Source of the DNA: CAZGDB01 sp964524705
GTDB taxonomy: Bacteria; Pseudomonadota; Gammaproteobacteria; Berkiellales; Berkiellaceae
NCBI GenBank assembly: GCA_964524705.1
Contig: CAZGDB010000007.1
Span: 1-59,375 of the forward strand
Reading direction: 5' to 3'
Length of the DNA: 59,375 nt
A program made the position numbers and the translations under genes. The notes under the pieces were generated by a model. It was not told the origin of the DNA. It did not search any database and saw only the letters and a list, made by a program, of their open reading frames with translations. Of the stretch, positions 41,917-50,606 are shown piece by piece (position 1 is the first letter of the stretch; every line of letters begins with the position of its first letter).

Positions 41917-42675
41917 ATGTTAAAGCGTAGTCTGTTTTTGGCGATAGTAGCATTAATGGGTACTCAGGTGTATGCCTTGCCTGAGGGTGGCGTGGTTACT
42001 TCAGGCGCTGCAACCGTTGCAACTCAAGGAAATACTGTTACGGTGAATGTTGCAACATTAGATGCAGCTATCGATTGGCAGCAATTTAATATTGCGCAAC
42101 ATGAGACAGTAAACTTTCAAATGCAGCAAGATGGTATCGTTTGGAATACGGTTGTGGGTTTGAATAAGCCTTCTTATATTGACGGGACATTAATTGCAAA
42201 TGGTGACATTCTTCTTATGAATCACTCCGGTATTTTTATGGGTCCAACCGCGAATATAGATGTCGCGGGAATGATGGCTACAAGTGCTACCTATAATGAG
42301 ACAGAAAATACTTATTATTATGCTCCGGGTGCAGGTCAAATTGTGAGTCAAGGGACCATTCGTCTAGGGCTTGATGGAGGGGTCGTTTTTATGGGGCCAT
42401 CTGTGAGTCATACTGGTAAAATAGAAGGAAAATCTTTCGATCTGCTTTTGTTGATCGGGGATAAAGGTCTGGAATTTATGAATGCCTTAGAAGAGGATTG
42501 GTTCTTAGCTTTAGATATTCTGGACCAGGACGGTGTTGAGACTGATTTGGGTAACGGAAATGCGAGCCTGACTATTGGGACGCCTAAAGTTGCACTGTAT
42601 CCGGTTTCTATTAATATCCAAGGTGTTGCGCATAAAACAGTGCAAGATACGGGAACCAGCCTACGTTTATTATAA
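41917..42675 (+). CDS. Stand-alone TPS-domain protein 3
   Basis: A 252-residue paralogue. Signal peptide about 1-20 (ending VYA), mature start LPEGGVVTSGAATVATQGN. Core: IDWQQFNIAQHETVNFQMQ, YIDGTLIANGDILLMNHSGI, ANIDVAGMMATSATYN, YYAPGAGQIVSQGTIRLGLDGGVVF (positions about 130-154), and the ending INIQGVAHKTVQDTGTSLRLL. It is closest to copy 4. AAAAAGGAAGAATAT precedes the ATG. A strong terminator follows, so copy 4 has its own promoter. Confidence 0.88.
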   Translation: MLKRSLFLAIVALMGTQVYALPEGGVVTSGAATVATQGNTVTVNVATLDAAIDWQQFNIAQHETVNFQMQQDGIVWNTVVGLNKPSYIDGTLIANGDILLMNHSGIFMGPTANIDVAGMMATSATYNETENTYYYAPGAGQIVSQGTIRLGLDGGVVFMGPSVSHTGKIEGKSFDLLLLIGDKGLEFMNALEEDWFLALDILDQDGVETDLGNGNASLTIGTPKVALYPVSINIQGVAHKTVQDTGTSLRLL

Positions 42676-42693
42676 GCGATAGCGGGTATACTC

Positions 42694-42734
42694 AAAAGCC
42701 TCTAAGGTAATCCTTATCTTAGAGGCTTTTTTTA
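42694..42734 (+). terminator. Rho-independent terminator after TPS-domain gene 3
   Basis: AAAAGCCTCTAAG (42694-42706) pairs perfectly with CTTAGAGGCTTTT (42718-42730), and the T run continues to 42732, then ATTTT. Confidence 0.9.
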
Positions 42735-42832
42735 TTTTGGTATTTGCCATGTATAAAGGCGTAGATTCACTTAATATTGTTTAATTTTTAGACCTTAATA
42801 TGCGAAAGACGGGCGCATGCTATCTAGGTGCC

Positions 42833-42862
42833 TTGCTTTCTCTCAGGCGTTTGTTTTATACT
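42833..42862 (+). promoter_or_regulatory. Candidate promoter of TPS-domain gene 4
   Basis: TTGCTT (42833-42838), 18 bases, TATACT (42857-42862). The leader to the ATG would be about 45 bases. A similar AGGCGTTT block lies before the gmd promoter. Confidence 0.4.
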
Positions 42863-42913
42863 TGTCGCCTAACTGATTAGGCAGTCAATAATAATTAAAA
42901 CGAGGAGTTACGC

Positions 42914-43669
42914 ATGTTAAAACGCAGTTTGCTTTTAGGGGTATTCGGATTAGTCGGTGGGTATGCTTATGCATTACCAGAAGGTGGCGTAGTTACTTCA
43001 GGGGACGTCACTGTTGCTGCTCAAGGGAATACCATGACGGTGAATGTTGGCACAAAGACCGCATCTTTAGATTGGCAAAAGTTTGATATTGCGCAGAATG
43101 AAACTGTGAACTTTCAGATGCAAAAAGATGGTTTTGTTTTCAATACAGTAGTAGGGGTAAATAAACCTTCCAATATTGATGGGGCTTTGATAGCGCAAGG
43201 GTTTGTTTATTTAAGTAATCATTCTGGGGTATTTATTGGTGCTAATTCTAATATAGATGTTGCCGGCTTCATGGCGACAAGTACAACTTATAATCCTAGT
43301 ACTGGTAAATATTATTATGCACCGGGTGCAGGTCAAATTGTGAATAAAGGGACGATTCGTGTAGCAATGGATGGAATAGTTATTTTTATGGGGCCGTCTG
43401 TTATTAATACTGGTAAAATACAAGGTAAATATTTAGATGTTTTGATGTTGGTTGGTGATAAAGGAGTTGCCTATTGGAATGCGCTTCAAAGCAACCCTAA
43501 TTATGCAGCACAATTAGAAGAAGAAGGAAAAATCACGTATCTTGGTGATGGTAATTGGAGCACTACTATTGGTACACCTAAAGTAGCCATGTATCCTGCT
43601 TCTGTTAATCTTCAAGGGGTTTCCCATAAAACTGTGGAAGACACCGGAACGAGCTTGCGTTTAAAATAA
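42914..43669 (+). CDS. Stand-alone TPS-domain protein 4
   Basis: A 251-residue paralogue, the closest relative of copy 3 (shared mature start LPEGGVVTSG and ending SHKTVEDTGTSLRL). Signal peptide about 1-20 (ending AYA). The TPS motif is NHSGVFI. Turns such as GTIRVAMDGIVIFMGPSV then INTGKIQGKYLDV show the beta-helix rungs. AACGAGGAGTTACGC precedes the ATG. It has its own promoter and a strong terminator, so it is a separate unit that can be expressed on its own. Confidence 0.88.
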   Translation: MLKRSLLLGVFGLVGGYAYALPEGGVVTSGDVTVAAQGNTMTVNVGTKTASLDWQKFDIAQNETVNFQMQKDGFVFNTVVGVNKPSNIDGALIAQGFVYLSNHSGVFIGANSNIDVAGFMATSTTYNPSTGKYYYAPGAGQIVNKGTIRVAMDGIVIFMGPSVINTGKIQGKYLDVLMLVGDKGVAYWNALQSNPNYAAQLEEEGKITYLGDGNWSTTIGTPKVAMYPASVNLQGVSHKTVEDTGTSLRLK

Positions 43670-43686
43670 CGTTTGTTCGTTTTTTT

Positions 43687-43729
43687 AAAAGCCTCGAGGG
43701 TAGCGATTATCCTCGGGGCTTTTTTTTTC
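43687..43729 (+). terminator. Rho-independent terminator after TPS-domain gene 4
   Basis: AAAAGCCTCGAGG (43687-43699) pairs with CCTCGGGGCTTTT (43711-43723), one G-T pair, followed by T to 43729. It is alike in sequence to the terminator after gene 3, as expected of a duplicated unit. Confidence 0.9.
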
Positions 43730-43772
43730 TCTATACTGCAAGAATACCTGAATGATAAAGTGTAGGTGTTTC

Positions 43773-44531
43773 ATGCTATTCAAGCTTATAGGTCTTGTGG
43801 TGTTGTTGGGGGTGAATAGCATTTGTTTTGCATTGCCTGAAGGGCCTGTGGCCGTATTGGGCGGTGCAGAAGTATTGACGCATCAAGAGACATTGGTGGT
43901 GAGACAAGAATCTGCCAGTTTGATTATTAATTGGCAAAAATTTGATATTAGTGCGTCTGAGCTGGTGCAGTTTGTGATGCCAGAATCTAATAATGTGGCG
44001 ATTAATCGCGTGGTGGGGGCTTTTGCGCCGTCTCAGATTGATGGGCGCCTATTATCCAATGGGGAGGTCATTTTATTAAATCCAGCAGGTGTGATGTTCG
44101 GGCCACGTGCATTTGTGGATGTGGCAGCACTCATGGCCAGTAGTGCAATGCCTTTGGATTTATTAGGCAAGAATACCGAATGGAGTTTGGAGGCTGATGC
44201 TGGAGATATTGTGAATCACGGGACGATCCATATTGCTAAAGGCGGCTCTGTATTATTTTTAGGCGCTCATGCGCTACAGAAAGGACAGATTTTGGGTAAT
44301 AACTTAACGTTGTTATTACTGTCTGGTAATCAGGGCTTAGCTTTTTTGAAAGCGGGGCTCCTGCAAGATCAGAAAGCGCTCGCTGCATTACCTGTACAAG
44401 TGCAACAGTATGGGGATAGTCAGGTGTTTGTAGTCGGGGAGGTTGTAGCAGAATTACCATCGGTGATTAACCTAGAAGGTATTGCAGCACAAAGTGTTGT
44501 GGATGCAGGAGCGCTATTATCTTTACTCTAA
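43773..44531 (+). CDS. Stand-alone TPS-domain protein 5
   Basis: A 252-residue paralogue that groups with copy 1 by its NP-type motif (ILLNPAGVMFG) and the sentence LIINWQKFDISASELVQFVMP. Signal peptide about 1-22 (MLFKLIGLVVLLGVNSICFA). I start at ATG 43773 behind GTAGGTG; an ATG at 43752 lacks a ribosome site. It ends INLEGIAAQSVVDAGALLSLL. Codons are richer in G than in copies 3-4, suggesting an older split. Confidence 0.87.
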   Translation: MLFKLIGLVVLLGVNSICFALPEGPVAVLGGAEVLTHQETLVVRQESASLIINWQKFDISASELVQFVMPESNNVAINRVVGAFAPSQIDGRLLSNGEVILLNPAGVMFGPRAFVDVAALMASSAMPLDLLGKNTEWSLEADAGDIVNHGTIHIAKGGSVLFLGAHALQKGQILGNNLTLLLLSGNQGLAFLKAGLLQDQKALAALPVQVQQYGDSQVFVVGEVVAELPSVINLEGIAAQSVVDAGALLSLL

Positions 44532-44572
44532 AGTTGTTCGACAAACTATACAAACTATAATTATTTTGCCAT

Positions 44573-44601
44573 TTGCGCGTATTCAGGCGTTTCTATACAA
44601 T
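44573..44601 (+). promoter_or_regulatory. Candidate promoter of the glycan operon
   Basis: TTGCGC (44573-44578), 17 bases, TACAAT (44596-44601), with a leader of about 57 bases to gmd. Genes from gmd to the glycosyltransferase ending at 55616 overlap or nearly touch, so this may drive the whole 11-kb unit. Confidence 0.45.
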
Positions 44602-44664
44602 GCTGCGATAAGACTCATTCTGAGAGTCCTCTGTAGTACTTAATAAGTTAGTAGGGAAACACAA

Positions 44665-45747
44665 ATGAAGAGAGCCCTCATCACTGGGATCACCGGACAA
44701 GATGGTGCGTATTTAGCAGAATTATTACTTTCTAAAGGTTATGAAGTCCATGGCTTAAAGCGTCGTACTTCTTTGTTCAACACCGACCGTATAGATCACC
44801 TTTATCAAGACCCCCATGCGATTGAACGTCGTTTGATTTTACATTACGGTGATTTAACGGACAGTTTGAGTTTGATTCGTGTGTTACAGACGATTCGGCC
44901 AGATGAAATTTATCATTTAGCAGCGCAAAGTCATGTGGCTGTCTCGTTTGAATGTCCTGAATATACGGCGAATGCAGATGCATTAGGAACCTTAAGAATT
45001 TTAGAGGCGATGCGTACTTTAAATTTAGTAGAGACCTGTAAATTTTATCAGGCTTCGACTTCTGAGCTTTTTGGTAAAGTACAAACCATCCCTCAAAATG
45101 AACAAACCCCCTTTTATCCACGCTCTCCTTATGGGGTGGCAAAGTTGTATGCTTATTGGATCACAGTCAATTATCGAGAAGCTTATAATTTGTTTGCTTG
45201 TAATGGGATTTTATTTAACCATGAATCTCCGTTGCGTGGTGAAACCTTTGTTACGCGTAAAATTACGCGTGCTTTAGCCCGAATTAAGCTGGGATTACAG
45301 CAATGCCTCTATTTAGGTAATATGGATGCAAGGCGAGATTGGGGGCATGCGAAGGATTATGTTTATGCGCAATGGTTAATGTTGCAGCAAACGGTGCCAC
45401 AAGATTTAGTGATTGCAACGGGTCAACAATATTCCGTTAGAGACTTTGTGAATAAAGCAGCTGCCTGTTTAGATATGGCTTTAACCTGGGAAGGAGAAGG
45501 GGTAAATGAAAAAGGCTATGATGAACTGGGTATTTGTAGGGTCATGGTAGATCCGAGATATTTTAGACCCACCGAAGTAGAAACGTTGTTGGGGGATGCT
45601 TCCAAAGCGCAAGAAATTTTAGGGTGGACTCCAAAAATCAGTTTTGATGAGCTGGTAGCTGAAATGGTGCAGGCAGATCTTGAGCTCGTACAAAAGGATG
45701 CTTATTGTCAACAAAAAGGATTTAAGGTTTTTGACTATCATGAGTAA
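44665..45747 (+). CDS. gmd: GDP-mannose 4,6-dehydratase
   Basis: Gmd turns GDP-D-mannose into GDP-4-keto-6-deoxy-D-mannose. The 360 residues show the NADP loop ITGITGQDGAYLAELL, RRTSLFNTDRIDHLY, the catalytic Thr/Ser region STSELFGKV and YGVAKLYAYW (Tyr-x3-Lys), and RDWGHAKDYV. The length is typical. Its substrate comes from manC at 33429. The stop overlaps the start of fcl by eight bases. Confidence 0.97.
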   Translation: MKRALITGITGQDGAYLAELLLSKGYEVHGLKRRTSLFNTDRIDHLYQDPHAIERRLILHYGDLTDSLSLIRVLQTIRPDEIYHLAAQSHVAVSFECPEYTANADALGTLRILEAMRTLNLVETCKFYQASTSELFGKVQTIPQNEQTPFYPRSPYGVAKLYAYWITVNYREAYNLFACNGILFNHESPLRGETFVTRKITRALARIKLGLQQCLYLGNMDARRDWGHAKDYVYAQWLMLQQTVPQDLVIATGQQYSVRDFVNKAAACLDMALTWEGEGVNEKGYDELGICRVMVDPRYFRPTEVETLLGDASKAQEILGWTPKISFDELVAEMVQADLELVQKDAYCQQKGFKVFDYHE

Positions 45748-46756
45748 ACCATTACATTTAAATGCCAGAGTATTTATTGCAGGGCATAAAGGATTGGTGG
45801 GTTCTGCATTAGTACGCACCTTATTAGCGCAAGGGTATAGGAATCTTATTTTAAAAGATCGCAATCAATGTGATTTGCGAGATCCAGCACAAGTCAAAGC
45901 TTTGTTTGAAAAAGAACGGCCAGAGTTTGTGTTTTTAGCAGCTGCACAGGTCGGAGGTATTCATGCTAATAGTACTAATCCTGTTCCGTTTTTATTAGAT
46001 AACCTTAAAATTCAAAACAATATTATCGAAGTAAGTTATGCTGCAAAAGTAGAACGTTTATTATTTTTAGGTTCTTCTTGTATTTATCCTAGAGATTGTC
46101 CACAACCTATAGAAGAAAAGTATTTATTAACGAGCACTTTAGAACCGACTAATCGTCCTTATGCCTTGGCTAAAATTGCTGGTATTGAATTATGCAATGC
46201 GTATAACAAGCAGTATGGCACAGGTTATTTAGCGGTAATGCCTACAAACTTATATGGAGTGGGAGATCGCTATGATGTTTGGCAGTCCCATGTGATCCCA
46301 GCCTTGATTATTAAAATCCATGAAGCGAAACAGCAAGGTAAATCAGAAGTAGAAATTTGGGGAACCGGTAAACCACTGCGAGAGTTTATGTATGCGGACG
46401 ATCTCGCTGCGGTGTGTGTGAAGCTTTTAGCATTACCAGAGGCTTCTTATCAAAAATTGCTGTTTCCTGAATGTGGCTATCCTATTGTGAATATTGGCAG
46501 CGGACAGGAAATGTCTATCGCAACTTTAGCAAAAACGATCTGTGACGTCATAGGCTTTCAGGGACAGCTGCGCTTTAATACTGCGCAGCCAGATGGAACC
46601 CCCCGTAAATGGTTAGAACTGTCTTGGTTGAAGCATTTTGTGAACGTGGATCCTATAGATTTTAAACAGGGGCTGACTGCGGCCTATGCAGACTATTGTT
46701 CAAAATTAGGTGAGCCAGACCATGCAAAAGTACCTTTATCATCTGTTAGCCTTTAG
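45740..46756 (+). CDS. fcl: GDP-L-fucose synthase
   Basis: Fcl (WcaG) is the epimerase/reductase that finishes GDP-L-fucose. The 338 residues have FIAGHKGLVGSALVR, AAAQVGGIHANSTNP, LGSSCIYPRDCPQPI and the Tyr-x3-Lys motif in PYALAKIAGIELC, followed by PTNLYGVGDRYD. I start at ATG 45740 inside the gmd end (ATGAGTAA), matching the family start; the frame open from 45680 is not conserved. The last 35 bases overlap the ABC transporter gene. Confidence 0.97.
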   Translation: MSKPLHLNARVFIAGHKGLVGSALVRTLLAQGYRNLILKDRNQCDLRDPAQVKALFEKERPEFVFLAAAQVGGIHANSTNPVPFLLDNLKIQNNIIEVSYAAKVERLLFLGSSCIYPRDCPQPIEEKYLLTSTLEPTNRPYALAKIAGIELCNAYNKQYGTGYLAVMPTNLYGVGDRYDVWQSHVIPALIIKIHEAKQQGKSEVEIWGTGKPLREFMYADDLAAVCVKLLALPEASYQKLLFPECGYPIVNIGSGQEMSIATLAKTICDVIGFQGQLRFNTAQPDGTPRKWLELSWLKHFVNVDPIDFKQGLTAAYADYCSKLGEPDHAKVPLSSVSL

Positions 46757-48395
46757 TCTACGCCATAACCCCGGGTTATGGGCCGTACCGCTATTATGTA
46801 TTTTATCGACAGTAACAGAGATGGTGGCACTGATCTGTTTGGTGCCACTAACACAGTTAGTGGCACAAGTCCCTGTGCATAATCCTTTAACACATCGTTT
46901 AGCAGCCTTAGGGTTTAACTTAGGACCAGAACATTATATCCAACTGTTTTTAGGGTTGATGCTGGTCCGTATGTTGTGTTATGCAGCTTACCAGGGCCTT
47001 TCTTTTTATTATGGTAAAAAAATTCATTGGCAACTTTCAGTTTCTAATTTTTCTCATATCTTAAGAACTTTACCCGTTAGAGATTTGCAAAAACAAAGTA
47101 TTGGGCATTACTCAGTGCTTGTTTGGGATGAAGCCTTTAGAGCAGGTGCGTTGGTTTTATTAGGGTTACAGCTATCGCAAGGTTTAATGTTAGCGGTGGG
47201 CTATTATTTAGGGTTGCTATGGGCCGCTTGGCCGGTGGCGTTGGGCGTTTTAGGCTTTTTTGTGTTGAGTGCCTTATGTGTCTGGCCGTTATTTGCTAAA
47301 GCGCGTGCTTTTGGGCGTTTGCAGGTAGAAGCTGCGGCAAGATCTTCATCAGTATGTTTGGATGGGCTTTCTCATTTAAGAGTCGTACGTTTAATGGGTG
47401 CTCAACGTTATGTTTCAGAGTTGTATGCCAATCGTATGCGCACTTATACCGATATTTTGTTTAAAGTAGATTATTTTGGTTTATTAATTAAATTATCTCC
47501 ATTGATAGTGGCGTTAGGATTAGGGCTGCTTTATACCACGGGTAGTGGTTTTTGGTCTCAGTGGGTTGGACAATACATAGGCGAAACGGTTTTAGTACTT
47601 TTATTTTTGGCTCGTTTTTTACCCNNNNNNNNNNTTGTCACTAAAATGTACTCCGATGCTAAAGCCGCACAAGATGTTACGGAAGGATTACAAGATACTG
47701 CTGCGGTTGTGGCGGATGCCTCTGGAACTATGGTAGTAAGACAACTTCAATTGAGTGCTTTAGGGTATACCTATGATAGAGCGGCAGTTTTTTCAGGGTT
47801 AGCTTATACCTTTAAACAAGGTAAAAGTTACGCCATTATTGGTCCCTCTGGTGCAGGCAAAACCACTTTATTGCATATTCTATCTGGGTTGTTGGAAGAT
47901 TATGTGGGCACTGTTCAGGTAGATCTTCAGGATTTAAGAACCATTCCTTTGCATCAATGGCGTAAGGTGTGTGTGGTGGTAGATCAAGATACAGCCGTTT
48001 TTCATGACACCATTCGTAATAACATTTTATTAGGAGAAACCGTTGCACCAGAAGTGCTGAGTCAAGCACTATATGTGTCGGGAGTGGCGGATTTTCTAGC
48101 GTCTTTACCCGAAGGTTTGGATACAGAATTAGCCTTTGCCGGTAGCCAGCTTTCTGGGGGGCAAAAACAGCGTGTTGGGATCGCGCGTGCACTGGTTCGT
48201 AATCCACAGGTGCTGATTTTAGATGAAAGTACAGCTGCTTTAGATGAAGAGACTAAAAACCAGGTTGTAGCGCGTTTAAGACAATACTGTCAGGATAAAA
48301 TTTTAATTTTTGTAACCCACGATCTGCAATTACAGAATGTGGTAGATGAAGCTTGGTCTTTAGGTGCCACACAAGCCACAGAGGTGTCATGTTAG
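46722..48395 (+). CDS. ABC flippase/exporter (MsbA/PglK type), short N gap inside
   Basis: A 557-residue fused transporter: membrane domain with about six segments (1-310) and an ATP-binding cassette (about 330-557) with Walker A GPSGAGKTT, signature LSGGQKQRVGIARAL and Walker B VLILDESTAALDEE. Ten N at 47625-47634 cover about four residues near the end of the membrane domain; the frame stays open across them. Inside a glycan operon it probably flips a lipid-linked oligosaccharide, like PglK or MsbA-like exporters. I start at 46722 (AGGTGAG upstream), not at the GTG four codons earlier. Confidence 0.88.
   Translation: MQKYLYHLLAFSLRHNPGLWAVPLLCILSTVTEMVALICLVPLTQLVAQVPVHNPLTHRLAALGFNLGPEHYIQLFLGLMLVRMLCYAAYQGLSFYYGKKIHWQLSVSNFSHILRTLPVRDLQKQSIGHYSVLVWDEAFRAGALVLLGLQLSQGLMLAVGYYLGLLWAAWPVALGVLGFFVLSALCVWPLFAKARAFGRLQVEAAARSSSVCLDGLSHLRVVRLMGAQRYVSELYANRMRTYTDILFKVDYFGLLIKLSPLIVALGLGLLYTTGSGFWSQWVGQYIGETVLVLLFLARFLPXXXXVTKMYSDAKAAQDVTEGLQDTAAVVADASGTMVVRQLQLSALGYTYDRAAVFSGLAYTFKQGKSYAIIGPSGAGKTTLLHILSGLLEDYVGTVQVDLQDLRTIPLHQWRKVCVVVDQDTAVFHDTIRNNILLGETVAPEVLSQALYVSGVADFLASLPEGLDTELAFAGSQLSGGQKQRVGIARALVRNPQVLILDESTAALDEETKNQVVARLRQYCQDKILIFVTHDLQLQNVVDEAWSLGATQATEVSC
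47625..47634. other. Assembly gap of 10 N
   Basis: Ten N inside the ABC flippase gene. The frame is kept on both sides, so the gap size is close to right or right modulo three. Confidence 0.99.
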
Positions 48396-49282
48396 CCCCA
48401 ATTGCTATTTTTGCATATAACCGACCACAACATACCCAAAGATTATTGGAGAGCTTAGCTGCGAATCCTGGCGCTTTTGATACGCCTATTTATGTGTTTA
48501 TTGATGGTCCTAAGACCCCAGAAGCAGCACCCATGGTAGCGGCGGTTCAGACCTGTGTGGCCAATTTCACTGCTTTTAAAGCATTGAAAATTATTGCTTC
48601 TCCTCATAATAAGGGATTAGCCGGTTCTATTTTATCGGGAGTAGACCGTGTTTTATCTGAATATTCTACGGTGATTGTTTTAGAAGACGATTTGGTTTTA
48701 TCTCCTTATTTTTTAAATTATATGAATGAAGGATTAAGGCGTTATGCTGGCATGCCACAAGTGGCATCCATTCATGGATATGTATATCCTTTAAAGTGCG
48801 CGCTGCCTGAAACTTTTTTTCTCAAAGGGGCAGATTGTTGGGGATGGGGTACGTGGCGGGATCGATGGGTGTCGTGGGAGCGTGACCCAACAGTACTGTA
48901 TGCAGACCTACAGGCCGCTGATGCTTGGGGTCGGTTTGATTTACATGGCGTGAGTCCTTTTAAAAAAATGTTAGAGGATTGTATTGCGGGTAAAAACCAA
49001 TCTTGGGCGATACGCTGGCATGCCAGTACCTTTTTAAAAGATCAATATACGTTGTATCCTGGGCGTAGCCTAGTTCAAAATGAAGGGCATGATGGGACTG
49101 GGGTGCATAGTTTTAGTGAAAAAAACTTTGATGTCGCCTTAAGTACGACCCCTGTACAGGTGTTTCCACAACCAGTTAACGAAGATCCTATGATTGTGAA
49201 AGCTTTATATGCGTATTTTGCGAGTTTTAAGCCGCCGTTAATAAAACGCGTATTACGACGTTTAAAAAGGGTTTTTGCATGA
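48389..49282 (+). CDS. Glycosyltransferase, GNT-I-like
   Basis: A 297-residue GT-A-fold enzyme. It opens APIAIFAYNRPQHTQRLLESL; the metal/nucleotide motif is in VIVLEDDLVLSPYFLNYMNE, and CWGWGTWRDRW is a signature of the group related to eukaryotic GNT-I (GT13), often labelled glycosyltransferase 2 or HlpA-like. The sugar is unknown. I start at ATG 48389 (GAGGTGTC upstream), overlapping the transporter stop by seven bases. The next gene starts within its stop (ATGA). Confidence 0.85.
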   Translation: MLAPIAIFAYNRPQHTQRLLESLAANPGAFDTPIYVFIDGPKTPEAAPMVAAVQTCVANFTAFKALKIIASPHNKGLAGSILSGVDRVLSEYSTVIVLEDDLVLSPYFLNYMNEGLRRYAGMPQVASIHGYVYPLKCALPETFFLKGADCWGWGTWRDRWVSWERDPTVLYADLQAADAWGRFDLHGVSPFKKMLEDCIAGKNQSWAIRWHASTFLKDQYTLYPGRSLVQNEGHDGTGVHSFSEKNFDVALSTTPVQVFPQPVNEDPMIVKALYAYFASFKPPLIKRVLRRLKRVFA

Positions 49283-50229
49283 GTATTCATCATTATTGTA
49301 CCTTGTTTAATAAAAATTATTTAGGGCGTGGGTTACTGGCTTATCAATCGTTATTGGCACAAGATCCTAAGATGTACTTATGGGTGCTGGCCTTAGATAG
49401 CTATACTGAAGATTTTTTAAAAAGACTAGCCTTACCACAAATGCAAGTCGTGGGTTTACAGGATGTAGAAACCCCTGAATTATTACTAGTTAAAGGTGAA
49501 CGTACGGTTGCTGAATATTGTTGGACGTTAACACCACATTGGATGGCTTGGGTGTTAGAACAGTCTGAAGTCGCAGCTTGTACCTATGTAGATGCAGACC
49601 TGTATTTTTTTAATTCACCAAGCATACTATGGGAAGATTTTTGGGAATCTTCACAGTCTGTATTTATTACTCCCCATTTTTATACACCGACTGTTGATTA
49701 CAGTGAGACCTGCGGTATTTATTGTGTGCAATTTTTAAGTGTGAAAAATACAGCTACCGGATGGGCCGTGTTAAGAGAATGGCAAAATAATTGTTTAGCT
49801 TGGTGTTTTAATCGTTTTGAGCCAGGATTGTTTGGAGATCAGAAGTATTTAGACCGCTGGCCTGCAGATCACCCTGGGGTGATTTATATCTGCCAGCATA
49901 GGGGGTGCGTAGCCCCTTGGAATGTGCAGCAATATTCAGATGTAGGAAAGTTACCTATCGTTTTTTATCATTTTCATGCTTTAAAATGGTATGAAGATTA
50001 TGTAGATCTGAGTGATTTTAAATTAACCTCTGCGGTTAAAGCGCTGATTTATCAACCTTATGTGAGTGCATTTTTAATATTAGAGAGAAAACTAAAAACA
50101 CATTGTGAATTATCGTATTTACCGGATAGACAGCAAAACACACCTGGTATGATCGCCGTCTTAAAACGCGTGTTACGCGGATGTTACCATATTCAGCGTG
50201 CCCCTATAGGAGCCTTATGCAAAACTTAA
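49279..50229 (+). CDS. Putative glycosyltransferase with DxD motif
   Basis: A 316-residue soluble protein. YVDADLYFFNSP (near residue 112-123) is a DxD motif like that of GT8 and related enzymes, preceded by HHYCTLFNKNYLGRGLLAYQSL and followed by a His/Trp-rich C-terminal part (YHFHALKWYEDYVDLSDF). It is common in glycan clusters without an assigned sugar. Its start overlaps the preceding stop and its end overlaps the next start by 13 bases. Confidence 0.75.
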   Translation: MSIHHYCTLFNKNYLGRGLLAYQSLLAQDPKMYLWVLALDSYTEDFLKRLALPQMQVVGLQDVETPELLLVKGERTVAEYCWTLTPHWMAWVLEQSEVAACTYVDADLYFFNSPSILWEDFWESSQSVFITPHFYTPTVDYSETCGIYCVQFLSVKNTATGWAVLREWQNNCLAWCFNRFEPGLFGDQKYLDRWPADHPGVIYICQHRGCVAPWNVQQYSDVGKLPIVFYHFHALKWYEDYVDLSDFKLTSAVKALIYQPYVSAFLILERKLKTHCELSYLPDRQQNTPGMIAVLKRVLRGCYHIQRAPIGALCKT

Positions 50230-50606
50230 TTACCCTACCGTGTCATGTCGATGCGCGTGGCAGTTTAACCGTAGTAGAAAAAAAACTTCCTTTTAGTATA
50301 CAAAGAGTCTTTTGGATTGCGGGCATGCAGCATGGTGCGGTGCGTGGTGGACATGGTCATATTCGTACGCATATGGCCTTAGTGTGTGTGACAGGGGGCT
50401 GTACTGTTGAAGTTAAGCGTTTAGATGAAGCGCATAAAGTGCTCAAAACTTTACATTTTACTTTAGATACCCCACAAACCTTATTATATTTACCCCCCTA
50501 TGATTGGCATCAAATGTATGATTTTTTGCCAGGCACGGTATTAGTAGCTTTGGCTTCAGAACACCATAATTTAGAAGATTATATTCATAAGGTACAAGAA
50601 GCATGA
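50217..50606 (+). CDS. fdtA: dTDP-sugar 3,4-ketoisomerase (FdtA/QdtA family)
   Basis: A 129-residue cupin. It has DARGSLTVVEKKLPFSIQRVFWI, the active-site HGAVRGGHGHIRTHMALV, and LYLPPYDWHQMYDF. FdtA/QdtA moves the keto group of dTDP-4-keto-6-deoxyglucose from C4 to C3; FdtA gives the galacto and QdtA the gluco form, and I cannot tell which from the sequence. I start at 50217 behind GGAGCCTT. It is followed directly by the aminotransferase that uses its product. Confidence 0.87.
   Translation: MQNLITLPCHVDARGSLTVVEKKLPFSIQRVFWIAGMQHGAVRGGHGHIRTHMALVCVTGGCTVEVKRLDEAHKVLKTLHFTLDTPQTLLYLPPYDWHQMYDFLPGTVLVALASEHHNLEDYIHKVQEA

Noticed and set aside
40253..44531. Broken pieces of one long filamentous haemagglutinin
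   Set aside because: Each gene has its own ribosome site, signal peptide, complete domain and stop with a shared C-terminal ending, so they are whole paralogues.
44777..45142. A 121-codon minus-strand frame
   Set aside because: It lies inside gmd, which is complete and conserved in the plus frame.
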